Shown: piece after piece, positions 10,032 through 18,213 of the stretch
Position numbering within the stretch: position 1 is the first letter of the stretch
How the letters are laid out: every line of letters starts with the position of its first letter
NCBI GenBank assembly: GCA_046295975.1
Contig: JBKBMG010000017.1
Span: 29,135 to 93,134, forward strand
Source of the DNA: UBA2357 sp046295975
GTDB taxonomy: Bacteria; Pseudomonadota; Gammaproteobacteria; Burkholderiales; Rhodocyclaceae
DNA: 64,000 nt
Direction: 5' to 3'
The notes under the pieces: generated by a model
Told to the model about the DNA's origin: nothing
Databases searched by the model: none
Seen by the model: only the letters and a program-made list of their open reading frames with translations
Translations under genes and position numbers: made by a program

Positions 10032-11441
10032 ATGCAAAAGCGCGAAAACACCCTGACCACCGACCAGAAGGCACTGGCCGTCAACCTCGACAAGTTCAAG
10101 TACGGCTCCATCGTCGAGATCGGCGCCGGACAGGAGGTGGCGCGAAGGTTCTTCCAGGTGGGCGCCGCCGCGGGGACGATCGCGAAGACCATGTCGGCCT
10201 ACGACATGGCGGTGAGCGACGACATCTACGGCCCGGTGGACCGCTACGTCAGCCGCGCCCGGTTGATGCAGATGCTGGCCAAGGAGTTCGACCAGGTGGT
10301 GAACCGCCTGTCGCAAGTACGCCCGCGCAACACCACCTTCTTCGCCTATGCCGCCACCGTGACCGCGCGCAGCTTCAAGCAGAAGAACGAATGTCACGGC
10401 TGGGTCGGCGTGCGCCTGCAACTGCACCCGGGGGCCGCGCCCAGCGACATCGTGATGCACGTGCGCATGCTCGACAACGACAACGCACTGCAGTCCGAGG
10501 CGCTGGGCATTCTCGGGGTCAACCTGATCTACGGCGCGTTCTTCCACCACACCCATCCCGAATGGATCGTGGAAGGCCTGGGCGATGGACTCGGCCCGGA
10601 CCGCATCGAGGTGGATCTGATCCATTTCTCCGGCCCCTACTTCGAGGAGGTCGAGAACCGGCTGATGAACCTGCACCTGATCCGCAGCTGGCTGACGCGG
10701 GCGGTGGTGTTCAACCCGCAGGGCGAGGTGGTGGTGCCCGGCGAACTGTTCTACCGCAAGCCGGTGATGGTGATGCGCGGCAGCTTCAAGCCGGTTACCC
10801 ACGTGAACGTCGACATGATGGCCGCCGGCCAGCGCCAGTTCTCGCAACTGGCCGCAGTGGAGGAAGACCAGGTGGTGGCGCTCGCCGAGATCACCATGAA
10901 CTCGCTGGTATCCGGCGACAACGTGGACAACGCCGACTTCCTCGCCCGCGTCGACCTGCTCGCCTCGCTCGGCTACACGGTGATGATCTCGGACTACGTG
11001 CGCTTCTTCCGCCTGCGCGCCTACCTGCGCCGTTACACCCAGAAGCCGATCGGCATCGTGCTGAGCGTGCGCGACTTCGCCGCGCTGTTCGACGAGAAAT
11101 ACTACGACGGTCTCGAAGGCGGCATGCTCGAGGCCTTCGGCAAGCTCTTCCCGGACAACACCCACGTGTATGTCTATCCCTCCCGCCCACGCGGCCAGAC
11201 CGAGCTGGTGACGCTGGACAACGTCGAAGTACCCGGCCACCTGCGCCATCTGCTCGCCTACCTGGTCGAGAACGGCAAGCTGGTCGCCATCACCCAGTAT
11301 GACGACACGCGCCTGCACATCGACGCCGCCGAGGTGCTCGCGGCCCTACGCCGCGGCCGTGGCGAATGGGAAGGGGACGTGCCCGACGCGGTCGCCGCAC
11401 GCATCGCAGAGCGGCGCCTGCTGGGTTTCGACAGCGAATAG
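10032..11441 (+). CDS. Conserved protein of unknown function, 469 aa
   Basis: 469 aa starting MQKRENTLTTDQKALAVNLDKF. Soluble-looking: no signal peptide, transmembrane segment or nucleotide-binding motif is evident. The composition is ordinary and codon use is like its neighbours, so it is a real gene. I recognise no domain; the general look is of a family known from proteobacteria with inconsistent database names (it has been called TonB-dependent receptor and adenylyltransferase). Nothing here supports either: a TonB receptor would have a signal peptide and beta-barrel repeats. A histidine-containing stretch YGAFFHHTHPEW and an acidic region follow in the middle of the protein. It is monocistronic, divergent from recC, with a possible weak -10 (TATCAT) at 9966-9971. 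Confidence 0.85.
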   Translation: MQKRENTLTTDQKALAVNLDKFKYGSIVEIGAGQEVARRFFQVGAAAGTIAKTMSAYDMAVSDDIYGPVDRYVSRARLMQMLAKEFDQVVNRLSQVRPRNTTFFAYAATVTARSFKQKNECHGWVGVRLQLHPGAAPSDIVMHVRMLDNDNALQSEALGILGVNLIYGAFFHHTHPEWIVEGLGDGLGPDRIEVDLIHFSGPYFEEVENRLMNLHLIRSWLTRAVVFNPQGEVVVPGELFYRKPVMVMRGSFKPVTHVNVDMMAAGQRQFSQLAAVEEDQVVALAEITMNSLVSGDNVDNADFLARVDLLASLGYTVMISDYVRFFRLRAYLRRYTQKPIGIVLSVRDFAALFDEKYYDGLEGGMLEAFGKLFPDNTHVYVYPSRPRGQTELVTLDNVEVPGHLRHLLAYLVENGKLVAITQYDDTRLHIDAAEVLAALRRGRGEWEGDVPDAVAARIAERRLLGFDSE

Positions 11442-11446
11442 ACGGA

Positions 11447-11474
11447 CGGCGGGCAACAGGCCGTCTTCCCGCCG
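11447..11474 (+). terminator. Weak hairpin after the 469-aa gene
   Basis: CGGCGGG (11447-11453) pairs with CCCGCCG (11468-11474) around a 14-base loop, just after the TAG stop at 11439-11441. No T tract follows, so this is at best a Rho-independent-like pause or 3' stabiliser. Confidence 0.25.
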
Positions 11475-11623
11475 CCTCCGGCATTCCACCCTGCGACAGG
11501 TCGACGGGCAGCGCGCATGTGCGCGGGCGACGCAGACATGCCCGAAATCGACCCGACTTCGTCCACAGCCTTGCCAGACCGGTGGCCGCGGGCGGATCAT
11601 GAGCGCTTGAAGCCAGCCCAGCC

Positions 11624-11648
11624 ATGACATCGCCTTCGCCGATGTCAT
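11624..11648. repeat. Perfect inverted repeat in the leader of the Na/Pi transporter
   Basis: ATGACATCG (11624-11632) and CGATGTCAT (11640-11648) are exact complements around a 7-base loop. The repeat lies about 75 bases upstream of the transporter start. It could be a dimeric regulator site or an mRNA hairpin. It is not a Pho box, which is made of direct repeats, and it has no T tract. Confidence 0.5.
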
Positions 11649-11721
11649 GACACCGACCGCGCGGGGGTGACGCGCCCCATGCGCGGCCGCACAACGCCGA
11701 CGAAGTCGGGGGAGACGCCGC

Positions 11722-13362
11722 GTGCTCACCCTGCTCACCCTGCTCAACCTGCTGTCTGCCATTGCCTTGCTGGTGTGGGGTACGCACATCGTGCGCACCG
11801 GCATCCTGCGGGTGTATGGCTCGCAGTTGCGCAGCGTGCTCAACCACAGCGTCAGCCGCCGGCCGCTGGCCTTCGCCGCCGGCATCGGCGTCACCGCGCT
11901 GGTCCAGAGCAGCAATGCCACCGCCCTGCTGGTCACCTCCTTCGCCGGCCAGGGCCTGATGGCCCTTACCCCGGCGCTCGCCATCATGCTCGGTGCCGAC
12001 GTCGGCACCGCACTGATGGCACGGGTGCTGACACTGGACCTGCGCTGGCTGTCGCCGCTGCTGATCGTCGTCGGGGTGATCTTCTTCCTCTCGCGCAAGC
12101 AGACCCGCGCCGGCCAGCTCGGGCGGGTCGCCATCGGCCTGGGGCTGATGCTGCTGGCGCTGCAGTTGATCGTCGCGGCAGCCACGCCGATCACCCAGGC
12201 GCAGGGCATCAAGGTGATGTTCGCCTCGCTCACCGGCGACCTGCTGCTCGACGCCCTGGTCGGCGCGCTGTTCGCGCTGGTGTCCTACTCCAGCCTGGCG
12301 GCCGTGCTGCTCACCGCCACCCTCACCGGCGCCGGCCTGATCAGCCTGCCGGTGGCGATCGGCCTGGTGATCGGTGCCAACATCGGCAGCGGCGTGCTCG
12401 CCTTCCTCAACACCAGCCTGCAGTCGCCCGCCGGGCGCCGGGTTGCGCTCGGCAGCCTGCTGTACAAGGTCGTCGGCCTGGTGCTGATCATTCCGGTACT
12501 CGATCCGCTGGTGAGCTGGATGGATGATCTGGCATGGCGCCCGGCAGAACTGGTGATCGGCTTCCACGTGCTCTACAACACCCTGCGTTGCGTGCTGATG
12601 CTGCCCACGGTGGGGCTGATGGGGCGCTTCTGCACGCGCCTGCTGCCCGACCGCCTGGAGCAGAACGGCGTCGCCCGCCCCCGCCATCTCGACCCCACCG
12701 CCCTCGAAACCCCCAGCCTGGCGCTGGCCAACGCGGTGCGCGAGACGCTGCGCATCGGCGACCTGGTGGACACCATGCTGGCGCACCTGCTGGACGTCCT
12801 GCGCGGCACCCACAACACCGCCCTGGGCAAGGAGATCCGCCGTCTCGACGACGACGTCGACGCCCTCCACACCGCGGTCAAACTGTATCTGGCGCGGGTT
12901 CCCAAGGAGGCGCTGGACGAGAACGAGCACCGCCGCTGGGCCGAGATCCTGGAGCTGGCGGTTAATCTCGAACACGCCGGCGACCTCATCGAACGCATGC
13001 TCGCCAGAGTGCAGGACGAGAAGACCTCGCGCCGCACCTCGTTCTCCGAAAGCGGCCTGGAAGAGCTCGCGACCCTGCACGCCCAGTTGCTGGCCAACCT
13101 GCGGCTGGGCCTGTCGGTATTCCTGTCGGGCGACCGCGAAAGCGCCCGCCAACTGCTGCGCGAGAAGCGGCGCTTCCGCGCCCAGGAGCGCCGTCTCGCC
13201 CACTCCCACGTCGGCCGTCTGAATCGCGAGGTGGTGCAGAGCATCGAAACCAGCGCGTTGCATCTGGAACTGATCGGCGACATGAAGCGGCTCAACTCGC
13301 TGTTCTGCAGCAGTGCCTATGCCGTGCTGGAAACCGCCGACATCGACGCACTGCAGGCCTAA
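11722..13362 (+). CDS. Na+/phosphate cotransporter family protein with PhoU-like C-terminal domain
   Basis: 546 aa. The N-terminal half is hydrophobic with about 8-9 predicted membrane spans. It carries the two inverted QSSNATALL / SYSSLAAVLL repeats that mark the Na/Pi cotransporter (NptA/YjbB) family. The last 200 or so residues are helical and charged, resembling a PhoU domain, which in related proteins senses phosphate status. Probably imports or exports phosphate across the inner membrane; direction cannot be read from sequence. The start is tentative: ATG-poor N terminus with a GTG at 11722, preceded by GGGGGAGA-like purines. A perfect inverted repeat lies in its leader. No pst or pho genes are adjacent. 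Confidence 0.9.
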   Translation: MLTLLTLLNLLSAIALLVWGTHIVRTGILRVYGSQLRSVLNHSVSRRPLAFAAGIGVTALVQSSNATALLVTSFAGQGLMALTPALAIMLGADVGTALMARVLTLDLRWLSPLLIVVGVIFFLSRKQTRAGQLGRVAIGLGLMLLALQLIVAAATPITQAQGIKVMFASLTGDLLLDALVGALFALVSYSSLAAVLLTATLTGAGLISLPVAIGLVIGANIGSGVLAFLNTSLQSPAGRRVALGSLLYKVVGLVLIIPVLDPLVSWMDDLAWRPAELVIGFHVLYNTLRCVLMLPTVGLMGRFCTRLLPDRLEQNGVARPRHLDPTALETPSLALANAVRETLRIGDLVDTMLAHLLDVLRGTHNTALGKEIRRLDDDVDALHTAVKLYLARVPKEALDENEHRRWAEILELAVNLEHAGDLIERMLARVQDEKTSRRTSFSESGLEELATLHAQLLANLRLGLSVFLSGDRESARQLLREKRRFRAQERRLAHSHVGRLNREVVQSIETSALHLELIGDMKRLNSLFCSSAYAVLETADIDALQA

Positions 13363-13458
13363 CCGCGCCGGCCGTGCGCGGCCCCTCCCCATCACCGGCC
13401 GCAGCCGTGTATGGTCGACGTCGTTCCGGCGACCTCGCCCACCACCTCAGCACGGACC

Positions 13459-15144
13459 ATGGCACATACCTATCCCCAAGGCTGGCGCAACCTGCCCGCA
13501 AGCGGCGCACTGGCCCGCGAGCTCGAAACCCTGGCCGTCCTCGAGGCCGGCCTGCCGGACGACTGCGCGGTGTATCACGGCGTGCACTGGACGCGGGTGG
13601 ACCGGCGTCACAACCTGTTCGGCGAAGTCGACTTCGTCGTCGTCGGGCCGCAGGGCAAGCTCTTGCTGATCGAACAGAAGGCGGGGTTTCTGGAGGAAAC
13701 GACGGAGGGGCTGGTCAAGACCTACAGCAAGAGCCGGGTAAACGTCAGCGCCGATCTGGCGCGCAGCGCAGACCATCTGCGCGCGCGCCTGGGCGCCTTG
13801 CTGGACGGCCATCCACCGGCAGTCGACACCTTGCTGTACTGCCCGGACCACCGCCTGCGCCAGTCCGGCAGCGTCGGCATCGACCCGGAACGGGTGGTGG
13901 ACGCCGAGCGCCGCCCGCATCTCGCCAACATCGCCGCCGCGCTGTTGCGCGACGACGCCCCGACGCTGGACTTCCCCGCCGCACAGAACAAGCGCCGCGA
14001 GCGCATCCACCGCTTCCTGGTCGACACCCTGGAACTGGTCCCCGAGGTCGGCGCCATCGTCGGCCAAGCCGAAGCGCTCTACACCCGGCTCGCTGGCGGC
14101 CTCGCCGAATGGGCGCGCAAGCTCGAGATGGAACCGTTCCGCCTGCGCGTCACCGGCACCGCCGGCAGCGGCAAGACCCAGCTCGCGATGGCGGTGTTCC
14201 GCGACGCCCTGGCCGCCGGGCGCCGCCCGCTGTACGTCTGCTACAACCGTCCGCTGGCCGATCACATCGCGCTGATCGCCCCCGCCGGCGGCGAAGTGGC
14301 CACCTACCACCAGCTGTGCGACCGCATGCTGCGCCGCCATGGCGACGTGCCGGACTTCACCCGGGCGGGCGAATTCCGGCGCATGGAGCAGGCGTTTCTG
14401 GCGCTGGTGGTCGACGACGCCGAACGCTTCGACGATCTCATCATCGACGAAGGTCAGGACTTCCGCGAGCCCTGGCGCGACCGCCTGCTCGGCCTGCTGC
14501 GGCCGACTGGCCGCGCATGGTGGCTGGAGGATCCGATGCAAAACCTCTACGACCTGCCGGAAGTGGCGCTGCCCGGCTGGGTACGCATCCGCAGCGGGCG
14601 CAACTACCGCTCGCCGGTCGACATCGTCGCCCACCTCAACCACCACCTCGCCCTGCCCGAACCGGTCCAGGCCGGCAGCCCGTTGGCCGGTGCCGATGTG
14701 GAGATCGAGACCTGGCACGATCAGGACGGCCTGATGGAAAAGACCCTCAAGGCCATCACCCGCGGCATCGGCCTGGGCTTTCGCCGCGACATGATCGCGC
14801 TGGTCACCTTCCGCGGCCGCGAACACTCCGCCTTCACGCCGCTACAACGCCTGGGACCCCACTCGCTGCGTGCGTTCACCGGCGAGTACGACCTGCTTGG
14901 CAACCCGATCTACTCCGAAGGGGACTTCCTCATCGACTCGGTGCATCGCTTCAAGGGTCAGGCCGCCCCCTGCGTGATCTTCACCGAGATCGACTTCGAA
15001 ACGCTGGACACCCTCACCCTGCGCAAACTCTTCGTCGGCGCCACGCGTGCCAGCATGAAGCTGATCCTGGTGATGTCGGAACGGGCGCAGGTGCGCCTGG
15101 AGGCAGATGCGCGGAGACGCGCAGGAGACTGGACGCACGGCTGA
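13459..15144 (+). CDS. NERD nuclease-domain / superfamily 1 helicase-like ATPase
   Basis: 561 aa from the ATG at 13459; an in-frame upstream start at 13411 would add 16 unlike residues. The N-terminal part (about residues 30-130) is a NERD domain: GEVDFVVVGP followed by LLLIEQKAG gives the D...E-x-K arrangement of the PD-(D/E)XK nuclease fold, so the nuclease looks intact. The rest is a UvrD/DUF2075-like motor: Walker A GTAGSGKT near residue 232, DEGQDF (motif II) near 328, NYRSPVD, DSVHRFKGQ and VGATRAS. Likely a cytoplasmic DNA-processing enzyme. Its exact role (repair or defence) is not known from the sequence. Monocistronic, about 96 bases after the transporter gene. Confidence 0.88.
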   Translation: MAHTYPQGWRNLPASGALARELETLAVLEAGLPDDCAVYHGVHWTRVDRRHNLFGEVDFVVVGPQGKLLLIEQKAGFLEETTEGLVKTYSKSRVNVSADLARSADHLRARLGALLDGHPPAVDTLLYCPDHRLRQSGSVGIDPERVVDAERRPHLANIAAALLRDDAPTLDFPAAQNKRRERIHRFLVDTLELVPEVGAIVGQAEALYTRLAGGLAEWARKLEMEPFRLRVTGTAGSGKTQLAMAVFRDALAAGRRPLYVCYNRPLADHIALIAPAGGEVATYHQLCDRMLRRHGDVPDFTRAGEFRRMEQAFLALVVDDAERFDDLIIDEGQDFREPWRDRLLGLLRPTGRAWWLEDPMQNLYDLPEVALPGWVRIRSGRNYRSPVDIVAHLNHHLALPEPVQAGSPLAGADVEIETWHDQDGLMEKTLKAITRGIGLGFRRDMIALVTFRGREHSAFTPLQRLGPHSLRAFTGEYDLLGNPIYSEGDFLIDSVHRFKGQAAPCVIFTEIDFETLDTLTLRKLFVGATRASMKLILVMSERAQVRLEADARRRAGDWTHG

Positions 15145-15241
15145 ACCGCAGGCCACCGGGATTGGAGGCCGACAACGATTCGCGTCGCATGGCCAGCATG
15201 GCGACGTCCAGGCGCAAACGCCCGGCCCATCGCGGGGGGTA

Positions 15242-15736
15242 TCAAGACCGCGAGAAGCGCCCCACCAGTTGCTGGAGTTTTTCGGCCTTGCGACGCTCGG
15301 CCTCGGCTTCACGGCGGGCGGCTTCGTCCTGCTTGTGCTGTTCGCGCTTGCGCCGTGCGGCCTCGGCGAAGCGCTCCTTCAGCGTCTGCGCGGCGTGGCT
15401 GCGATGCTCTTCGGTCACTTCGCCGCTTTCGTTGCCATCCAGGTCATAGCGGTGGGTGGCCTTTTCCAGCGACTTGAGATAGCGCGTGGAGGCGGTATGC
15501 AGACGCATGGCGTTGCGGACGACCTTGCGATCGACGTCGGGGTAGCGCTCGGCCACCGCCTTGTCGATGCGCAGCGCAACCGGCTTGTACTCGCGGAAGG
15601 TGGGCGACGTCTCCTGCAGTTTCAGCAGCAGGCCGCGCGCGTCGAGCGCCGATTTGCGTTCGGTTTGCGGGGCCGCCGTAGTGTCCGGGGCGGCGTTCTC
15701 GGGCGTCGCGGGCGCCTCGGGGGATTCTTGAGTCAT
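15242..15736 (-). CDS. ProQ/FinO-family RNA-binding protein
   Basis: 164 aa. The central region, about residues 25-120, matches the FinO/ProQ fold: LLLKLQETSPTFREYKPVALRIDKAV, then RYPDVDRKVVRNAMRLHTASTRYLKSL and a YDLDG segment. These proteins bind structured RNA and act as sRNA chaperones or in matchmaking. The N-terminal 25 residues are Pro/Ala/Thr-rich and probably disordered; the C-terminal 45 residues are an Arg/Lys/Glu/Ala-rich helix (RRKREQHKQ). The upstream in-frame ATG at 15772 would add 12 residues, but MTQESPEAP is the more family-like start. Convergent with the helicase gene; the MFS gene at 15899-17098 lies upstream on the same strand. Confidence 0.9.
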   Translation of the reverse strand: MTQESPEAPATPENAAPDTTAAPQTERKSALDARGLLLKLQETSPTFREYKPVALRIDKAVAERYPDVDRKVVRNAMRLHTASTRYLKSLEKATHRYDLDGNESGEVTEEHRSHAAQTLKERFAEAARRKREQHKQDEAARREAEAERRKAEKLQQLVGRFSRS

Positions 15737-15898
15737 GGCGTATCGGATGCGGACGAAATGAAGGCGAAACAAGGCCGCTCGCGCGGCAGGCGAATCATCG
15801 CACGAAACAGCGCGTGGGGCATGCCCGACCGGACCGCGAACGGGTAAGCCCGCTGGCGACGGCGCGATTCGGGCACGGCTTGCCCACCGCTCCGGCCC

Positions 15899-17098
15899 TC
15901 AGCGCAGATCGCGCACGCCCTGCACCACACCGCCCGCGGCGCGGCGGCGCAGCCACAGCGGCACCATTGCCAGCGCGATCCCCACCTCGATCGCGGCAAT
16001 GATCACGAACACAGGCTGATAGGGATCCCAGCCGCCGGCACGGAACGCCGCCACCAGTGCACCGGCCAGCACCGGCCCGATGGCGAAGCCGAGGGAACCT
16101 GCAACGTTGAACCCGGCGAGCGTGGTGGCGCGCTGGCCGGGGCCGGCGAGTTCCGCGGTCAGCACCAGCGATGGCGCATACATCAGCGCCGCTACCACGC
16201 CGCCGGCCGCCATCACCAAGATCATCGACTCGCCCGGGGCGAACCCCAGCACCACCAGGAACACCCCGTACAACACACTGCCGACGATCATCATCGCCAG
16301 GCGGTCGAAATGTCGGCACAACACCCCTGCGGGAAAGGTCAGCACGGAAAACGGCACCAGGAAGGCCGCCATCACCATGCCGATGCGGGCCGGCGAAAAG
16401 CCCATCACCGTCCCGAGATACAAGGAGAAGGTCGACACGATGAAGCCCACTGTAAGCCGATCGACGAAGGCGAAGACATAGGGCACGGCGAGCAGGCGGT
16501 TGGCCGTCAGGGCGGTGACCAGCGCCCGTGGCGAACGACGCTCCCCCACCGCCGGGGCGTCACGCAGACCCAGCAGGACCAGCGCGCCCAGCGCGATCAT
16601 CAGCCAGCCGCCGGACCACGGCACACGCACCGCTTCTTCCGCACCCAGCCAGCCGCCCAGTGGCGCACCGCAGGCCACGCCCAGGCTCACCGCCGCGCCC
16701 ACCCCGCCCATGGCTGCGCCCAAACCGTCGCGGCGGGCGTGATCAGCCCCCAGGGCCATCAGCAGCGACAAAGAAGTCATGTGCGCGCAGCCTTCGACAA
16801 AACGCAGCGCGAGCAATACCGGATAGCTCCAGTCGCCCGCCAGCAGCAACAGGCTCACGCCGTTCACCACGAAAGCGCCGGCGATCAACGGCACTCTCCG
16901 TCCCAGGCTGTCCGATGCAAGCCCGGCCAGCGGCGCCGCGAGCAGCGCCCCGACCATATTCACCGACATGAACAGATGGCGCGCGAAATCACCCGTATCG
17001 GGATAGCGCCCCACGGTCAGCTCCGAGAGCACCGGCACCATGCCGGTGACCGGCAGCATCAGCAGGAAGATGACCAGATAGAGCGCGTAGGAGGGCAT
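15899..17098 (-). CDS. MFS transporter (12 transmembrane segments)
   Basis: 399 aa, the normal length for a 12-helix major facilitator. The first helix follows MPSYALYLVIFLLMLPVTGM. The loop 2-3 motif is seen as GLASDSLGRR (G-x-x-x-D-x-x-G-R-R), so it is a drug/metabolite-type MFS. Substrate unknown. The open frame reaches 17254 but the extension is Arg/Pro-rich and has no family character, so the ATG at 17098 was chosen; the ribosome site is weak, so the start is tentative. The gene is divergent from the phasin gene and shares a 273-base promoter region with it. It could be regulated together, but no link in function is visible. Confidence 0.85.
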   Translation of the reverse strand: MPSYALYLVIFLLMLPVTGMVPVLSELTVGRYPDTGDFARHLFMSVNMVGALLAAPLAGLASDSLGRRVPLIAGAFVVNGVSLLLLAGDWSYPVLLALRFVEGCAHMTSLSLLMALGADHARRDGLGAAMGGVGAAVSLGVACGAPLGGWLGAEEAVRVPWSGGWLMIALGALVLLGLRDAPAVGERRSPRALVTALTANRLLAVPYVFAFVDRLTVGFIVSTFSLYLGTVMGFSPARIGMVMAAFLVPFSVLTFPAGVLCRHFDRLAMMIVGSVLYGVFLVVLGFAPGESMILVMAAGGVVAALMYAPSLVLTAELAGPGQRATTLAGFNVAGSLGFAIGPVLAGALVAAFRAGGWDPYQPVFVIIAAIEVGIALAMVPLWLRRRAAGGVVQGVRDLR

Positions 17099-17240
17099 CG
17101 GCAGGGGGTAGTGGCGGAAACGTGGCGGCGAGGCGCGGGGGCCGTCATCCCGCAAAGCGTATCGGGTCGGCGCCGCATACGCCATCGGGCGGGCATCGCC
17201 CGCCCGCCAGGGCAACGCGCCGACGTGCTTCAAGGCGAAA

Positions 17241-17257
17241 TTTGTGCACCGCACAAA
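17241..17257. promoter_or_regulatory. Upstream operator-like dyad of the phasin gene
   Basis: TTTGTGC and GCACAAA are perfect arms around ACC, centred at 17249, just upstream of the -35 box. It shares TTGTGCAC with the second site at 17295-17309; the centres are 53 bp apart, about five helical turns. TGC-rich dyads of this kind are the known type of target of the PHA-responsive repressor PhaR; the assignment to PhaR is an inference. Confidence 0.6.
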
Positions 17258-17263
17258 AAATAG

Positions 17264-17291
17264 TTGACTTCACGATCTCGGGGCGTAGAAT
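17264..17291 (+). promoter_or_regulatory. Sigma70 promoter of the phasin gene
   Basis: TTGACT (17264-17269), 16-base spacer, TAGAAT (17286-17291). The predicted start of transcription is near 17298, inside the second operator dyad. This is one of the best promoter matches in the window, as fits a highly expressed granule protein. Confidence 0.75.
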
Positions 17292-17294
17292 GAA

Positions 17295-17309
17295 ATTGTG
17301 CACTGCAAT
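17295..17309. promoter_or_regulatory. Second operator-like dyad over the phasin transcription start
   Basis: ATTGTGCACTGCAAT, an imperfect palindrome, lies immediately downstream of the -10 box and over the likely +1. A repressor here would block initiation; together with the upstream dyad it could hold a loop. Confidence 0.55.
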
Positions 17310-17371
17310 ATGCGCCGTATTGGACCGCGTCGATTGCAGCAATCGAAACCCCAATCTCAAGGAGTATTGCA

Positions 17372-17929
17372 ATGAATGCCACCCAGGAAAAGCTGTCCGC
17401 CGCCCACAAGTCCGCGGTTGAAATCTCGATGACCACCGTCAAGACGATGTTCGACTCGGCCGAGCGGCTGGTGGTTCTCAACCTCAACACCGCGCGCAGC
17501 GTGCTGGAAGACGGCACCGCCAACCTCAAGACCCTGCTCGCTGCCAAGAACCCGGAAGAGCTGATCGCCCTGCAGACCGGCTTCGCCCAGCCTGCCGCCG
17601 CCAAGACCGTGGCCTACTACCGCAGCTGCTACGACATCCTCGCACAAACGCTGGAAGAAGTGGCCAAGCCCTATGAAGTGCAGTTCGCCGAGGCCAACAA
17701 GCTGGTTGCCGCCGAGCTGGAGAAGGCCGCGAAGTCCGCACCGGTTGGCTCCGACACCGCGCTCGCCGTGGTGAAGTCCACCCTCGCGGCGGCCAACTCG
17801 ACCTACGATCAGGTTACCAAGGCGACCCGCCAGGTTGCCGAGATGGCCGAGGCCAACCTCGTGGCCGCGACCGACGCCGCCGTGAAGGCGGTCGGCAACG
17901 GCGCTGCCAAGGCGCGCAAGTCCGCCTGA
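17372..17929 (+). CDS. phaP: Phasin (polyhydroxyalkanoate granule surface protein)
   Basis: 185 aa. Phasins coat intracellular PHA granules and control granule number and size. The protein is almost all helix, with no cysteine-rich or membrane segment, and has phasin_2 features: SAAHKSAVEISMTTVKTMFDSAERLVVLNLNTARSVLED in the N-terminal half, and an Ala/Lys-rich tail ending KARKSA. It has an excellent ribosome site AAGGAG at 17359-17364, 7 bases before the ATG. The promoter and two dyads upstream indicate strong but repressible expression. It is followed by a long hairpin at 18009. No phaC, phaB or phaR is in the window, so the gene stands apart from a PHA biosynthesis cluster. Confidence 0.93.
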   Translation: MNATQEKLSAAHKSAVEISMTTVKTMFDSAERLVVLNLNTARSVLEDGTANLKTLLAAKNPEELIALQTGFAQPAAAKTVAYYRSCYDILAQTLEEVAKPYEVQFAEANKLVAAELEKAAKSAPVGSDTALAVVKSTLAAANSTYDQVTKATRQVAEMAEANLVAATDAAVKAVGNGAAKARKSA

Positions 17930-18007
17930 TCTAAGCAGGTTCAACGCGACGGGCCGCGGTCCGCCGCGGTCAGCGCCTTGCGGGGCATCTCCCCGAGACG
18001 CCCCTCG

Positions 18008-18041
18008 CGACGCCCCGTGCGCATCTGCCCACGGGGCGTCG
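18008..18041 (+). terminator. Strong hairpin downstream of the phasin gene
   Basis: GACGCCCCGTG (18009-18019) pairs perfectly with CACGGGGCGTC (18030-18040), extended one pair on each side, around a 10-base loop. No T run follows. A likely transcript 3' end or stabiliser for the phasin mRNA, 80 bases after its stop. Confidence 0.5.
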
Positions 18042-18213
18042 TCACGTCTGGCCATTGCGCTCGTGCAGGAACTGGGTCTGCGGCGTGCGCGTCATAGGGA
18101 AACGCCCACAGGAAACGCCCTCACAATGGCGCGACGCGCAAGCGGATCACGGGCAGATCGAACGCGGACCCCCGGCGAACGAATCCGCAAGCAAGCGCGG
18201 AAGGGAGATCGGA

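Noticed and set aside
6123..11441. A very long plus-strand open frame (1772 codons) ending with the 469-aa protein
   Set aside because: Only the part from 10032 looks like protein. The rest is antisense to recB and recC and has the Gln/Arg/Gly-rich look of a GC-rich shadow frame.
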